From the NCBI GenBank assembly GCA_041660965.1, contig JBAZVH010000001.1:248001-312000 (forward strand): DNA of 64,000 nucleotides, written 5' to 3'. The notes beneath the pieces were generated by a model that searched no databases, was not told the origin of the DNA, and worked only from the letters and a program-made list of their open reading frames with translations. Origin of the DNA: Candidatus Gracilibacteria bacterium (GTDB lineage Bacteria > Patescibacteriota > Gracilibacteria > BD1-5 > JAGOOR01). The position numbers and the translations under genes were made by a program. Of this stretch, positions 20,028-30,485 are shown in pieces. The stretch's first letter is position 1. Each line of letters starts with the position of its first letter.

Positions 20028-20936
20028 CTATGGGTTAATAAGTTCTAAAATAATATTCCTTGGCAACACCTCTACATCCTTTACTGGCTTACCTCTTGGA
20101 TTATACAATTGCAATTCTCATGCGGGGATACGAGATTCTGTAAGAGGAGAGGTCTGAATATTTTTTACTCTGAAACCTAACTCTCATATAAATTCTCTCC
20201 ACTGAGCTTCTGTCATAACGCCATATTGCTCCCTGAGCTCAAAAGCCCACCTCTCCTCTGACCGAGCAAATTTTATATGTCTCAAAAACTCATTTATTAA
20301 CCACAGAGGTGAGGCGCCTATATCTGCATTTTGACCCTGTGCAGGAGCAAAATCTCATAAAAACCTTTTCCACTTACCTAACAAGCTCAATGTCTGAATT
20401 TCTCCTCAATTGTCAGTATCCTGCTCAGGAAATTCAAGTTTGAATTTCTGATGTGGATTATGTGGCATTGCGGGGTCCCTCCCCACGATGGTTCATCGTG
20501 ATCTCATAATTCTTTGAAATTCTAAAAATACTTTTTTCAAAAACTGTTTATCAAATTTATCTCATCAATAGCTGTATAGCTCATGAATAACTGAAGAAAG
20601 TATAATAGTATCAATACTACCATTTTCTATCTGATGTAGCTGTGAAGCATCTCAACACATAAATTCTGCATCAATTCATTCAGCTTGCGCTCTTTCTCGA
20701 GCCTCAGCGATAAAAGAATCATCCAGATCAATTCATAAAAATTGATGGGAAGGAAAAGCTCGCTTGAGTCCAAGAACCAAATCACCACTACAACAACCTA
20801 TATCAAGTATTCTTGATGATTCTTTACCCAATATAGCTCATATTCGGGGTACAAAAAAATCCATCTTTTTTTGTAGTCCTGCAGACATTCACCCCCTATA
20901 GGCATCGTAGTCCGGGTATGCTTTAGTTATTGGCAT
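20028..20936 (-). CDS. SAM-dependent class I methyltransferase
   Basis: This 302-residue enzyme uses UGA for 12 of about 27 glycines. Motif I is ILDIGCCSGDLVLGLK, followed by the acidic residue in LGIDLDD that binds the ribose of SAM and by CGDASQLH and IILSSVIHEL (motifs III and IV). The N-terminus ITKAYPDYDAYRGGMS is of the kind seen in small-molecule methyltransferases. A C-terminal extension of about 120 residues is unique to this protein as far as I can see, and may shape the acceptor site. The acceptor cannot be told. The start overlaps the upstream gene by 10 bp and it ends 6 bp before the Nudix ATG. Confidence 0.85.
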
Positions 20937-21493
20937 AAAGAATAGTGTGATAAAATGGCTTCATTTATTTCTGCAATACTATATCCTTGGGTGACCCTCA
21001 TACTCGGACCAACTCAAACTTCTTGATTGTAGATATCCCTTATGCGTTCTAATACATCGTGAAACTGATCTCATCTCTTAAACATCCCTGACCTAATACT
21101 ATCGATTCCGAGGAGAATTTGTATAAAAAATAAATTATATCATCATTCCTTTTGCATCTTCTCCATGAGCTTTCTTCATCAAACTATGATGCCTATTTTT
21201 TGAGATGTTGGTTGAGCAATCTCCTGTACTGCCTCTGATTCCCTGGGAACACCGTAGTTTCTATCTCAATGAGTTGTTACAAATAGATATCTTTTTGATG
21301 CAAATTCTTTTGGTGTTACAAAATGATAGTCTTGCCCCTCAAATTCTATCTCTTTTCAATGTGTATCTCTCCTAATCGGCCGATCTGTATCCAAAATAAC
21401 TCTTACAAATTTCTCAGGTCTACAATTCAACAATCTTGTTTGCAAAGTTGTTTTTCATGAACCACTTGGTCAGTATATTCATACTAAATTCAT
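20927..21493 (-). CDS. Guanylate-kinase-like P-loop protein
   Basis: This 188-residue protein begins MNLVGIYGPSGSGKTTLQTRL. The P-loop GPSGSGKTT has UGA at two of its glycines. Next come VRVILDTDRPIRRDTHGKEI and FVTPKEFASKRYLFVTTHGDRNYGV, which follow the guanylate kinase plan (T-T-R-P-x-R-x-x-E..G-x-D-Y-x-F), though the signature is altered. It probably phosphorylates a nucleoside monophosphate or a related compound. UGA encodes 11 of 19 glycines, the highest share I counted. It is the first gene of the accessory operon. Its ATG lies about 60 bp from the right direct repeat. Confidence 0.75.
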
Positions 21494-21555
21494 AAGATGA
21501 TTATAATCTATATTTATATTTGTCAAATAAATTGTTTACTCACCCCCCCCTCCCA

Positions 21556-21589
21556 CAACAAACGCTTTTGTAGCGGCGAAGAGGTGGAT
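21556..21589. repeat. 34-bp direct repeat, right copy
   Basis: This is the second copy of the repeat at 17928-17961, 33 of 34 bases identical and in the same orientation. It is preceded by a run of eight C residues. It lies upstream of the first gene of the accessory operon. Confidence 0.85.
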
Positions 21590-21607
21590 GGGGATAAATA
21601 CTATAAC

Positions 21608-22645
21608 TTAGTAAGGTAAGAAAATTATTGCATCCAAATCTGAATTAGCATCAAAAAGTTCTTTAGGTAATGGAACATTTTCATCTCATTTCATACCGGA
21701 TTTTAAGTCTCAAAACTGTAATGTGTGGGTATTGCAATAATTTCAACACTCTTGAGAAATATGTGCACTGTATTTTTTAAAGTTGCCCTCTGTATTAGGA
21801 TATAGAAAGACCTCATATCCACCATAAGTGGATATAATTCTCTGTTTCACCTCTTTAATAATGTCTGATTCTTCAGAATACTTTGTATTAAACAGTATTA
21901 TTATACCTTCCCACCCATTCTTGCTCTTAGGGCCTTTCCTTCAAAATGCTTGAAGTCATGGGATGGTCTTAAAGAATTTAACAGAACTCTGATCGTATGC
22001 ATTTTCAAGGTTGTTCCGGAATGTCTCAAAAGAAATATCATCGTCTATCCAAGTAGCATCTACACCTATAATCTGCCATAAACTTGGGTCAATCTGCTTT
22101 TTGAACTTATTCTCATATCATGTAAAAAGTGGATTACATATGTTGAATTCTGTATCTTTACAGACTAAGTCTATACGTAATATTCATACCGAATCACATT
22201 TTTCAAAACTACTTTTCAACAAATACATTTTATAACCCGTCGGCAGAATACCTTCTTCTGGCAGATTCTCCATTCATAACTCTCTTAGTTCTCAATCTTG
22301 TGTACAAAAAATATGTATTTTTGAAGATATTCTCGGATTTTTATCGTCTGACGATAAAATTTCTTTATCGGAAGTATTTTCAATTTTAATTGTCTCTTTA
22401 AAGAGATTATTACGAATAACTATCTCACCTGAGTTATTGTTCGGATCACTAATGTTACCTTTAAGGTTAACCATATTACCCTCATCATGCTGAGAGATTA
22501 TATTCGATTCCATTTGTAGAGCGTTGCCTCTAACAGAAAGATATGGTAAAATAATCACAGACACTATTGTCACAATAACCCAAAATAACCAGTGTGTTTT
22601 TATTTTTTCCACATAATTCTGAATAGTATTTCTATTGTTTGCCAT
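21608..22645 (-). CDS. Single-pass membrane protein of unknown function
   Basis: This 345-residue protein is joined over eight UGA codons. A membrane helix lies at about residues 20-36 (WLFWVIVTIVSVIILPYLSV), after a short basic N-terminus. The outer part starts with an Asn-rich beta segment (NMVNLKGNISDPNNNSGEIV) and continues with an alpha/beta domain holding ENLPEEGILPTGYKMYLL, WQIIGVDATWIDDDISFETF and GWEGIIILFNTKYS. Two cysteines lie near the C-terminus (QECGNYCN). No family is recognised. It is the last gene after nrdA on this strand, separated by 58 bp. Confidence 0.6.
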
Positions 22646-22703
22646 ATTTCATGTAATTATTCTATAGATTTCTTCATTTTTTCTAGATTATTTATTATTT
22701 TTC

Positions 22704-24374
22704 CTACGACTCACATCCTACACACACGATCTTTCGAGAGAGTTCTTGAGCAGCGCTCTTTGAGTGCTGGTAGTAGAGGGTCTTGATGCCTTGTCTCCAT
22801 GCATCGAGATAGATAGCGTTGATATCTTTTGCTGGAGTTTTTGGATTGATCATCAGATTGAGTGATTGACCTTGGTCGATAAACTTCTGACGATCAGCCG
22901 CTTGGTCTATGATAGCATATTGGTCGATTTCTGAGAAGGTCTTGAAGACATCTTTTTCTTCTTGTGAGAGGAATTCGAGGTGCTGGACTGATCCATCGTG
23001 GTCACGGATAAATTGCCATGTCTCACGAGTATTTTGTCCATGTGCTTCGAGGACTTTCTCAAGCGCTGTATTCTTGATAGTCGTTTTGATTTTTGCGAGG
23101 TCTTTGACATACGCATTTGAGAGCCACGGTTCGATACTCTGAGATACTTGCCCAATAATAAAGGCAGATGAAGTATTTGGTGCGACAGCGAGGAGTGTCG
23201 TATTGCGTCGTCCGTATCCTTTGAGAATTTCTGGCTCACCATATTCTTGTGCGAGCTCGGCTGAAGCAGCGTATGCTCGGTCATGAATGGTTTGAAATAT
23301 TTCTCGATTGAGTCCGCGTGCTTCTTGTGATTCGAAGGCAATCATCTTGCTCTGAAGGTATGAATGCCATCCGAGAGCTCCGAGTCCGAGAGCGCGATTT
23401 TCGACTGCGAAGTTGTACGCTCTCTGCATAAAGTAAAACCCTTGTCGCTCGCTTTCGTCGGCACTGTCACGAAGTTTCTCAAGTTTTTGGATAAATTCTG
23501 TCATCACTGCATCGAGGAATTGGACCATCGTCTCGACAGCATCTGTCTCTTTCCACTCATCGTAGTAGAGGAGATTCATACTCGAGAGATTGCACACAAA
23601 TGACCAGTCCTTCTTAGAAGGAAGCATAATCTCTGTGCACATATTACTCGCGTAGATCTTGAGGCCTTTGTCCTTGTAGACGTCGACGGTATTGTTGTTG
23701 ACGTTATCTGTGAAAAAGATATATGGGTAGCCCATCATCGTACGGCGTTGAATAATCTTTGCCCAGATATCTCGTTTTTTCTCATCTCCTGCCACCATTT
23801 CTTCAAGCCACGCATTGGTGACCGTGACACCATGGGTGAGTTTTTGGATTTCATTGCCTTCCATACCGATATTGAGGAATTCCTCGATATCTGGATGCTC
23901 TACTGGGAGGTAGGGTGCGAAATGTCCTCGACGAACAGACCCCTGGCTTACAACATTAATCAGTGATTCAAAGAGATTCATAAAATGCACAGCCCCTGAT
24001 GATGCTCCATTATTTTTGATCTCAGTCCCCCGAGCACGAAGTGCTCCGAAATACCCACTACACCCTCCTCCGTATTTACTCATCATGCCGACTTCACCTT
24101 GTGTATAGAGGATGCTCGCCATATTGTCCTCAATATACGAACCGAAACAACTAATAGGGAGCCCTCGCTCAAGACCAAAGTTTGCAAAAACCGGTGTCGA
24201 GAGAGAATAGTATCCTTTTGACATATAATCATAGAATTTATCAGCCCATCATGCTTTTCCGAGAATTTTCTCAGCAGTTTTAGCGATAAGAGTCACTCGC
24301 TCTTCGGTAGTCTCCCCTGGGAGGAGATAACCATTTTGGAGGAATTGTTTTGAGTAGTCGTTGAGCCAGCGCAT
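22704..24374 (-). CDS. nrdA: Ribonucleotide reductase large subunit (class I), no ATP-cone
   Basis: This 556-residue NrdA-type R1 reduces ribonucleotides to deoxyribonucleotides together with the radical from NrdB. Motifs: SCFGSYIEDN (first active-site Cys), MSKYGGGCSG, ALRARGTEI, SNMCTEIMLP and VCNLSSMNL (Asn, Cys and Glu of the catalytic site), and the C-terminal CVGCES pair that receives electrons from thioredoxin. The usual N-terminal ATP-cone is missing: the protein starts directly with the ten-helix barrel region (MRWLNDYSKQFLQNGYLLPG). The ATP-cone is found on NrdB instead. Only one UGA occurs, near residue 43. It lies 103 bp downstream of nrdB; the spacer holds a TACAAA-type repeat tract. 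Confidence 0.95.
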
Positions 24375-24477
24375 AAATAGAAAGTTAAAGATAGATATTT
24401 TTTAATACAAAGGACAAAGTGCAAAAGACAAAATTAAGGAAAATATTCATGTATTTTGTATTCTGTATTTTGTATTT

Positions 24478-25749
24478 CTAAAAGAGGTCTCCTGACGTAA
24501 TACTCGTGCTCCGTTTGTTGTAGTTAATAGAACGTTTGTTGAAGAAATCGATTTGTTTTGTCGCGATGACTTCATCATCGAACCAGTCAGTCTTTTCGAG
24601 TTCAGCCACATTGACTTCAAATATTTTGTCGAGACCGATGGATGAAAGACTGTTATTGAATCGGTTCATCACAAATTGTTTTACCGTTTCCTTTGGCAAG
24701 AAATCCAATTCCCCTGCTTCAAATATCCAATCAATAATAGCAGATTCTGCATCATTTGCTTCTCGGCAGAGAGCATATATTTGTTCTCTATATTCATCGT
24801 TGAACCAGGTTGGGTTTTCTTCTTGGATGATACGAATAAGGTCAATGCCAAAGAGTCCGTGAATCTGTTCTTCTTTTGATGTCGCTTCTACGGCATTTGA
24901 GATTCATTTCAATAAATTCTTGTGTTTATTAAATGACATGATGATCAAAAACTGTGAAAAGAGTGATACGTGCTCGATAAAGAGCGAAAAGAGAAGTACT
25001 GCTTGTGCATATTCTTGGTTGTCCTCACTTCGAGCATTCAGCATCGCTTTATCGAGATAATGAATACGATTCATGATAACTGGAATTTCTTTAATTTTTT
25101 CAAACTCATGATTCATCCCGAGAAGTTCGAGAAGAAACGAATAGGCATCCTGATGTCGGACTTCACTTTCCGCAAATGTCGCTCCGACATTACCAATTTC
25201 TGGTTTTGGAATTTTCTTATACACATCACCCCAAAATGTTTTGACTGAAACTTCGATCTGAGCAATAGCGAGCATGGCATTGCGGATAGCATTTCGTTCT
25301 TTGTCTGAGAGATTGACGTGAAAATCCTGCACATCGGATGTATAGCTAAACTCCGTATGAATCCAGTAGGAATGACGCACAGCATCCACATATTCGATCA
25401 ATTCCGGATACTCGTATGGCTTGAGATTGACACGTTTTTTAAAAATATTTCGCCTACGCTCATCGATACGTTTTTGGCGATAGGTGATATATTCTTTCGC
25501 GATTTCATAATGACCGGAACGCATCAGGTGAAGCTCAACGTAATCTTGGATATCTTCGACGCCAGGGATCATATCCCGAGCAGCAAATTTGTGTTTCAAA
25601 TCTTCAACGATTTTATTGGTAAGATCGGAGATAAAACCGAGCTCTTTTTGGCCAACAGCTTCACACGCTTTTTCCAGCGCTTTTTCTATACGCGACCTGT
25701 CAAATGGGACGAGTTCTTGGTTGCGTTTGCGTACTTTATCGATAGGCAT
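24478..25749 (-). CDS. nrdB: Ribonucleotide reductase small subunit with N-terminal ATP-cone
   Basis: This 423-residue R2 carries the di-iron site and radical tyrosine. Residues 1 to about 95 are an ATP-cone: VRKRNQELVPFDRSRIEKAL and VEDIQDYVELHLMRSGHYEI with the YITYRQKR end. The R2 core follows. ATFAESEVRHQDAY provides Glu, His and, four residues after the His, the tyrosine expected to hold the radical. LFSLFIEHVSLFSQF and ATSKEEQIHGLFG give the remaining ligands. One UGA lies in LLKGISNAVEATSKEE. R2 proteins with an ATP-cone are a known minority group in which nucleotide binding switches the oligomeric state of NrdB. Start at the ATG 25749, shortly after two NrdR-box-like sites. Confidence 0.93.
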
Positions 25750-25770
25750 AGGAAGAAAAAAAGAGATGAA

Positions 25771-25818
25771 ACACAATATATGGTGTCGTCCCTTTATATT
25801 GATATACCATATCTAGTC
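25771..25818 (-). promoter_or_regulatory. Tandem NrdR-box-like operator upstream of nrdB
   Basis: ACACAATATATGGTGT at 25771-25786 fits the NrdR box consensus almost fully. A weaker match, ATACCATATCTAGTCA, is at 25803-25818. Their starts are 32 bp apart, about three helical turns, which is the usual spacing. NrdR itself is not in the window. Confidence 0.7.
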
Positions 25819-25947
25819 AAATGATTTTGCGTGAATTTTTCAAAAAGTGGCATTTTACGCCATAAGAGTGAATACTTTTTTTGTGCAAGTGATTTTACGA
25901 AAAAGTACTTGCATTCTGGAGAAGAAATTGTGATGATGATAATTTCC

Positions 25948-27132
25948 TTATAGTCTTAGTGCATCCACTGGATCCAGTTTGGATGCTCGCCATGCTGGGT
26001 ACCAACCAAAAAATATTCCCGTCATCATCGCAAATATGACCGCCATAATATCACCATACACCGAGCGAAGAAGCGGAAGCGTGTCACCAAAAGGATCAAA
26101 GAAGATTACCACTTCACCCACTATCACTCCGAGAAGTGATCCGAGAAGTGTCAGAATAAAACTTTCGAGCAAAAATTGCCATAGTACCGAGCTTTGATTG
26201 GCTCAGATGGATTTCAGAATCCCGATTTCCTTTGTTCGCTCTGCCACGGAAGCAAACATCACATTCATAATACCAATACCCGAAACGATAAAGACAATAC
26301 TGGCTACGCCAATAAGAAGATAGGTGAGCGTCTTCGCATTTTCTATCGCCGTTGAGACACTACTTCAGGCATCAATAACTCGGAGATTATTTGAACCGCT
26401 CTCTAGTTCATGAAGTTCAGTGAGTTTTTGCGTCATATCCTCCACAGCTTGTGCGACATATTTGGTATCTTTTGCGAGGGCTATCACCTGTAACAATGGT
26501 TTCTGTTTGACGATATATTTTTCATATGTTTTGGTCGGAAAATATACGGCATCATCAAAGGTCACAGGACCAAAACCTGCACCAGATTTTTGGAGTACTC
26601 CAACAATAGTATAGTCTTTTTTGGCAATCGTCACAGTGGTATTCATCACGCTGGCTGCTGTCTGATTGGGGAACAATTGAGTCAATGCCCCATATCACAA
26701 GATGACATATTTCTCTTTTTCTACTGTCGCATCAAACATAGCACCGGTATCAAACTTGAGACTGATAATCTTGAAGAGATCGGCGGTAATGCCCAGACCA
26801 GAGAGGGAGACCGTACCGACTGAAGCATCACTACTGTTGACAGAAACATTGCTCCGATAAAAACCAGCCACGGTACTGATGTATGGAGATTCTCAGATAA
26901 GATCAATATCTTTTTGTGTGATATCGATGCCTCGCATTCCCATGACCATAATAGTATTCACATTCAAGCTCTTGAATTGATCTTGGACTTGTTTTTGTGC
27001 ACCAGTACCGATAGCGACGACGAGAATAATCGTGATAACACCGATAATCACCCCGAGCATAGAAAGAGCCGTGCGTGTTTTATTTGAAACAATCGAAGAA
27101 AATGCGATAATAAAGAGGTCTGTTTTTTTCAT
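25948..27132 (-). CDS. MacB-type ABC transporter permease
   Basis: This 394-residue protein has the MacB/FtsX layout: helix 1 after KTDLFIIAFSSIVSNKTRTA, with LSMLGVIIGVITIILVVAIG as its core, then a large extracytoplasmic domain (about 50-265) and three helices at the C-terminus. Motifs are GILKSIGANQ with LLESFILTLLGSLLGV and the terminal GWYPAWRASKLDPVDALR, all typical. Several UGA glycines occur, for example in IDAGSSVSTAIENA and LGYGALTQ. It works with the ATPase at 27136 and the adaptor at 27838 as a mechanotransmitting exporter. It ends the operon. Confidence 0.9.
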
Positions 27133-27135
27133 ACA

Positions 27136-27834
27136 TTATTTATGGATGGAGAGAGTGTCGGCTACTTTGCCATCTTTGAGGACGATGATTCGTTTTGCAT
27201 AGGCAGCCACATCACGCTCATGAGTGACCATAATAATGGTCTTTCCTTCTTGGTTGAGTCTGGAGATAAGCTCCATTACCTCATGTGTCGTCGTCGAATC
27301 GAGGGCGCCTGTTGGTTCATCAGCGAAAATAATATCTGGCTCATTGATAAGGGCACGAGCTATCGAAACTCTTTGTTGTTGGCCTCATGAAAGCTCTGAG
27401 GGTTTATTGTGCATTTTGTCATCCAGACCTACTTCATGCAGATAATACATCGCCTTTTCTTTCCGAGTTTGAAAATCTTGTTCAGCGTAGATAGCTGGTA
27501 ACATCACATTTTCGAGAGCTGTCAGACGAGGAATCAGATAGTAGAGCTGAAAAATAAATCAGAGTTTGCGATTGCGAATATAGGACGCTGAGAAATCGTC
27601 ACGGTACAAGCTAATATCTTCACCATCAAATTCATATACTCAATCATCGGCAGGATGAAGTAGCCCCATCACATTGAGTAGAGTCGATTTTCATGACCCA
27701 CTATGCCCCATCAGAGCGACAAATTCTCCTCTCTGAATCGTAAGATCTATACCCTTTAAAACTGGTATTTCTATATTGTTTGAGAGATAATACGATTTGG
27801 TAATTCCAGAAAGTGCGATTATTGGGACAGACAT
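27136..27834 (-). CDS. MacB/LolD-type ABC transporter ATPase
   Basis: This 232-residue ATPase powers the permease encoded next to it. Walker A is GHSGSGKS, whose last Gly is a UGA codon. The Q-loop is IFQLYYLIP, the signature LSGGQQQR starts its GG with UGA, Walker B is IIFADEPTGALD, and the switch His is in MVTHERD. The length is standard for the MacB/LolD family. The use of UGA at both of these invariant glycines is direct evidence for the altered code. The gene starts 3 bp after the adaptor gene stops and ends 3 bp before the permease start. Confidence 0.95.
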
Positions 27835-27837
27835 AAC

Positions 27838-29643
27838 TTAGTTGGTAATCAGAATTGTTTCTCCAACCTCGACACCACTGATGATTTCTGTTTCTTTACC
27901 ATCCGAGAGCCCCGTCACGACCTTACGAAGTGTGCCATCCTTGAGACGAACATGCGGAGAGTTATCGTAGGCAAACACTGCTTTGATGGGTGCCACCATG
28001 ACGCTTTTTACTTGTTTACTAATAAATGATATCTCTACATTCATGGCCGTGCGCAGGCGAGTATCATCGGATGAATATCTCACCAACACTTTGTAAGTCA
28101 CAATACCATTATTATCGGTATCTCCAATGGTCGAAACATAGTATACATCTCACTCAAATGCCGCATCAGGAACTGACTCTGGTGTCACAAGAGCTTTTTG
28201 TCAGACTTTCACGAGCTCTATCTCGTCTTCACTAATAGAGGATGTCACATACGTATATCCTTGGGTAGCTATGGTGGCGAAAGTACTCGCGGCCGTCTCA
28301 CCCACATGCCCAACAAGGGTCAATATGACTCCATCCACAGGACTCTTGAGCTGGGATTTAGCGAGATCAAGCTGCTTTTCTTGCAGGGCAATCCGAGCTG
28401 ACTCGAGTTGGAGCTGAGCAAGTTGCTTTTCATCACTAGAAAGTGGATCGAGCTTGAGAATATAATCTATCTTATTATTGGCGAGTTGTTGCTCGTTGCT
28501 AACCCTAGACTGTTCTATCTCTTTTTGTTTTAGGACAATATCTTTCTTTTGATATTCTATATCGGTTTTTACTTGAGCAATCTGTTGCTCCAGACTTCTT
28601 CGCTTATCCGTATCCGCTTCAAGAGAATTGGCGATGGTAGAATACTTTGATGACATAGCAGTATACATGCTAGAAAATGCATTTTTATTAGTCGTAATAG
28701 TGGTAGCAGGAAGAAGAATACTATCTGCAACTGTTGCATTCATCACATCCACCATGGTCGATGCGAGGGTTCGCATTTTACTGATATCTGCGAGGGTTGA
28801 ATCTATCATTCCTTGTGTCAGGGCAATACTCGTCGTAGTAGGCATTGGCGCATCATTGAGAGTACGCCAGAGAGCCTCTGCCGTGCTTTTGAGTTGCGAG
28901 TCTTTGGCAGCAATGAGGTATTCATAGTTATCATTGGTATTTTGTTGTTCTGAGCTCACTCAGAGAAATTCATCAATCGTTATCAGATTTTGCTTGATGG
29001 CCTGATATGCATCCGTGACCTGGATAACAAAATCTTTTTCATTTGTTGATCCGGCACTAGTTGATTCTGTACCAATAAGAGCGATCATATCATCCTGATA
29101 GTCAGAGAGTTTTTTCTCCAGATCAGTGATAGTTTTTTCAGAGGCAGTAATATCTTTTTCAAAACCAAGTATTTTACTCTCATAATCAATCTCATTCATA
29201 GCGAGCGTTCCTTCTATCTGCTGTTTTTCGAGATCAGAAAGTGGTTGTACTTTGATAGAATAATTCATCATCGCCTGTGAGAGAGAATTTCTCGCTTTCT
29301 GTACATCGACACGTGCCTGGGCATCATCCACCGTAGCAATCACTTCGCCCGCTTTTACTGTATCCCCCACATTTTTTTTGATAGCAGTTATTTTACCACT
29401 GCTTTCGAAACCAAGTGAGAGAATATTATCTCCTTGAATAGTACCCTCAGCTGTGAGTCAGAGTGTGATATCCCCTTTTTTGAGAGTATATTCTGTGGGA
29501 ACTGCGACGACTACCTCTTCAGCATCAGATGATCACCAATAATACCATCCAGCACCCAGAGCCACTACAGCAGTTGTACCAATAATCCAAAAAAGTCTGG
29601 ATCGAGAAGAAGTTTTCTTCTTGAGTTCTTGTGTGAGAGACAT
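27838..29643 (-). CDS. MacA/HlyD-type membrane fusion protein
   Basis: This 601-residue protein has an N-terminal membrane anchor (residues 18-34) followed by a biotinyl-lipoyl half (GDITLGLTAEGTIQGDNIL). A very long helical hairpin follows (about 125-420, rich in Gln, Lys and Glu: QQIAQVKTDIEYQKKDIVLK), then the second lipoyl half (KSPVDGVILTLVGHVGE) and the beta-barrel and membrane-proximal domains. MacA proteins are usually near 400 residues; the extra length is in the hairpin, which also contains Thr/Ser-rich stretches. It links the ABC pair to an outer layer of the envelope, and may interact with the lipoprotein encoded upstream. Confidence 0.9.
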
Positions 29644-29661
29644 AAAAAAAGCAAAGAAATA

Positions 29662-30378
29662 TTACATTGGTGGTAGTCCTGCTGGTGGCTGCCCAGCACC
29701 TTCTCCACCTCTGCTACCAGTTCATCCCATAGAAGAACTACTTGCAGAAGAAACAGATACCCAAGAGGCAATTTTTCTCTCACCAGTATTTTCAGTCAAC
29801 CAGATACTGAGAGTAGATCCTACTTTTATGTCGGCAATAGTACCTTCTTTACTTGTCGGTGGAGTCGGTGTAGCGGAAGTTTTTGTAGCTGAGAGTGAGG
29901 AACCGATGCCAGAATTACTTGCTCCCGGCTGTCAACCTCGCATCATACCGCCTCCGAAACCACCCCCGCCTGCCCCTCCAGAACGAATCATAATAGGAAT
30001 ACCAACTGGTATAGTGACATCTACTAAAACTCGTTTCGCTTTTGCGCGAGCTTCCTGCATCTTGGTCATCAGGGCTTGTCGCTCAGTATCAGTCATTGAT
30101 TGCATCTTGGTACGAAACTCCTCGCCCTGCATCTCTTGAAAGATGGGGTCAGAACTCATGTCGATCGTCTCGATGGTAAACTCATTCCCTGTAACTGATT
30201 TTACTGTTCACTGTAGAGTAGCTTGAGTTTGTGGTTGTGTATTTTTTAAATCACTACCAACTTCTTGACTCTTCACTACTGTTTCTCAGCTTGCCAGATT
30301 CTGCGTTGTTCCACATGCTGAGAGGAGAAACAATGAAAAACACATCAAATAAAGGGAAACACTATATTTCCGTTGCAT
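29662..30378 (-). CDS. Lipoprotein with Gly-rich segment, first gene of the efflux operon
   Basis: This 238-residue protein has a lipoprotein signal peptide with lipobox LLSAC (Cys22). After the cysteine comes a Thr/Gln/Ser linker. Next is a strand pattern TVKSVTGNEFTIETIDM, a helical region (MTDTERQALMTKMQEARAKA) and the segment VDVTIPVGIPIMIRSG. A glycine run (about 140-153) precedes a low-complexity Ser/Thr part. The pairing of a strand-rich start with the late ADIKVGSTLSIWL resembles the small OB-like modules found beside MacA genes in CPR. It stands 18 bp before the adaptor gene and probably acts with the exporter at the cell surface. Confidence 0.75.
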
Positions 30379-30485
30379 AAAAAAAATCATTAAAAAATAT
30401 CGCAGATTCGCTGCGGCGAAAGAACGCATAAAAATATGCCTTTCCAAGTATTACGCAAAAGGAGTAAAATTATTTCAAAAAAGTT

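Noticed and set aside
17962..21555. FGE-like domain as the variable protein of a diversity-generating retroelement.
   Set aside because: No reverse transcriptase or template repeat was seen in the window and the C-terminus has no adenine-biased duplicated stretch.
29621..30139. Pro/Ser-rich plus-strand ORF at 29.6-30.1 kb.
   Set aside because: Antisense of the lipoprotein gene; its composition comes from the Gly-rich segment on the other strand.
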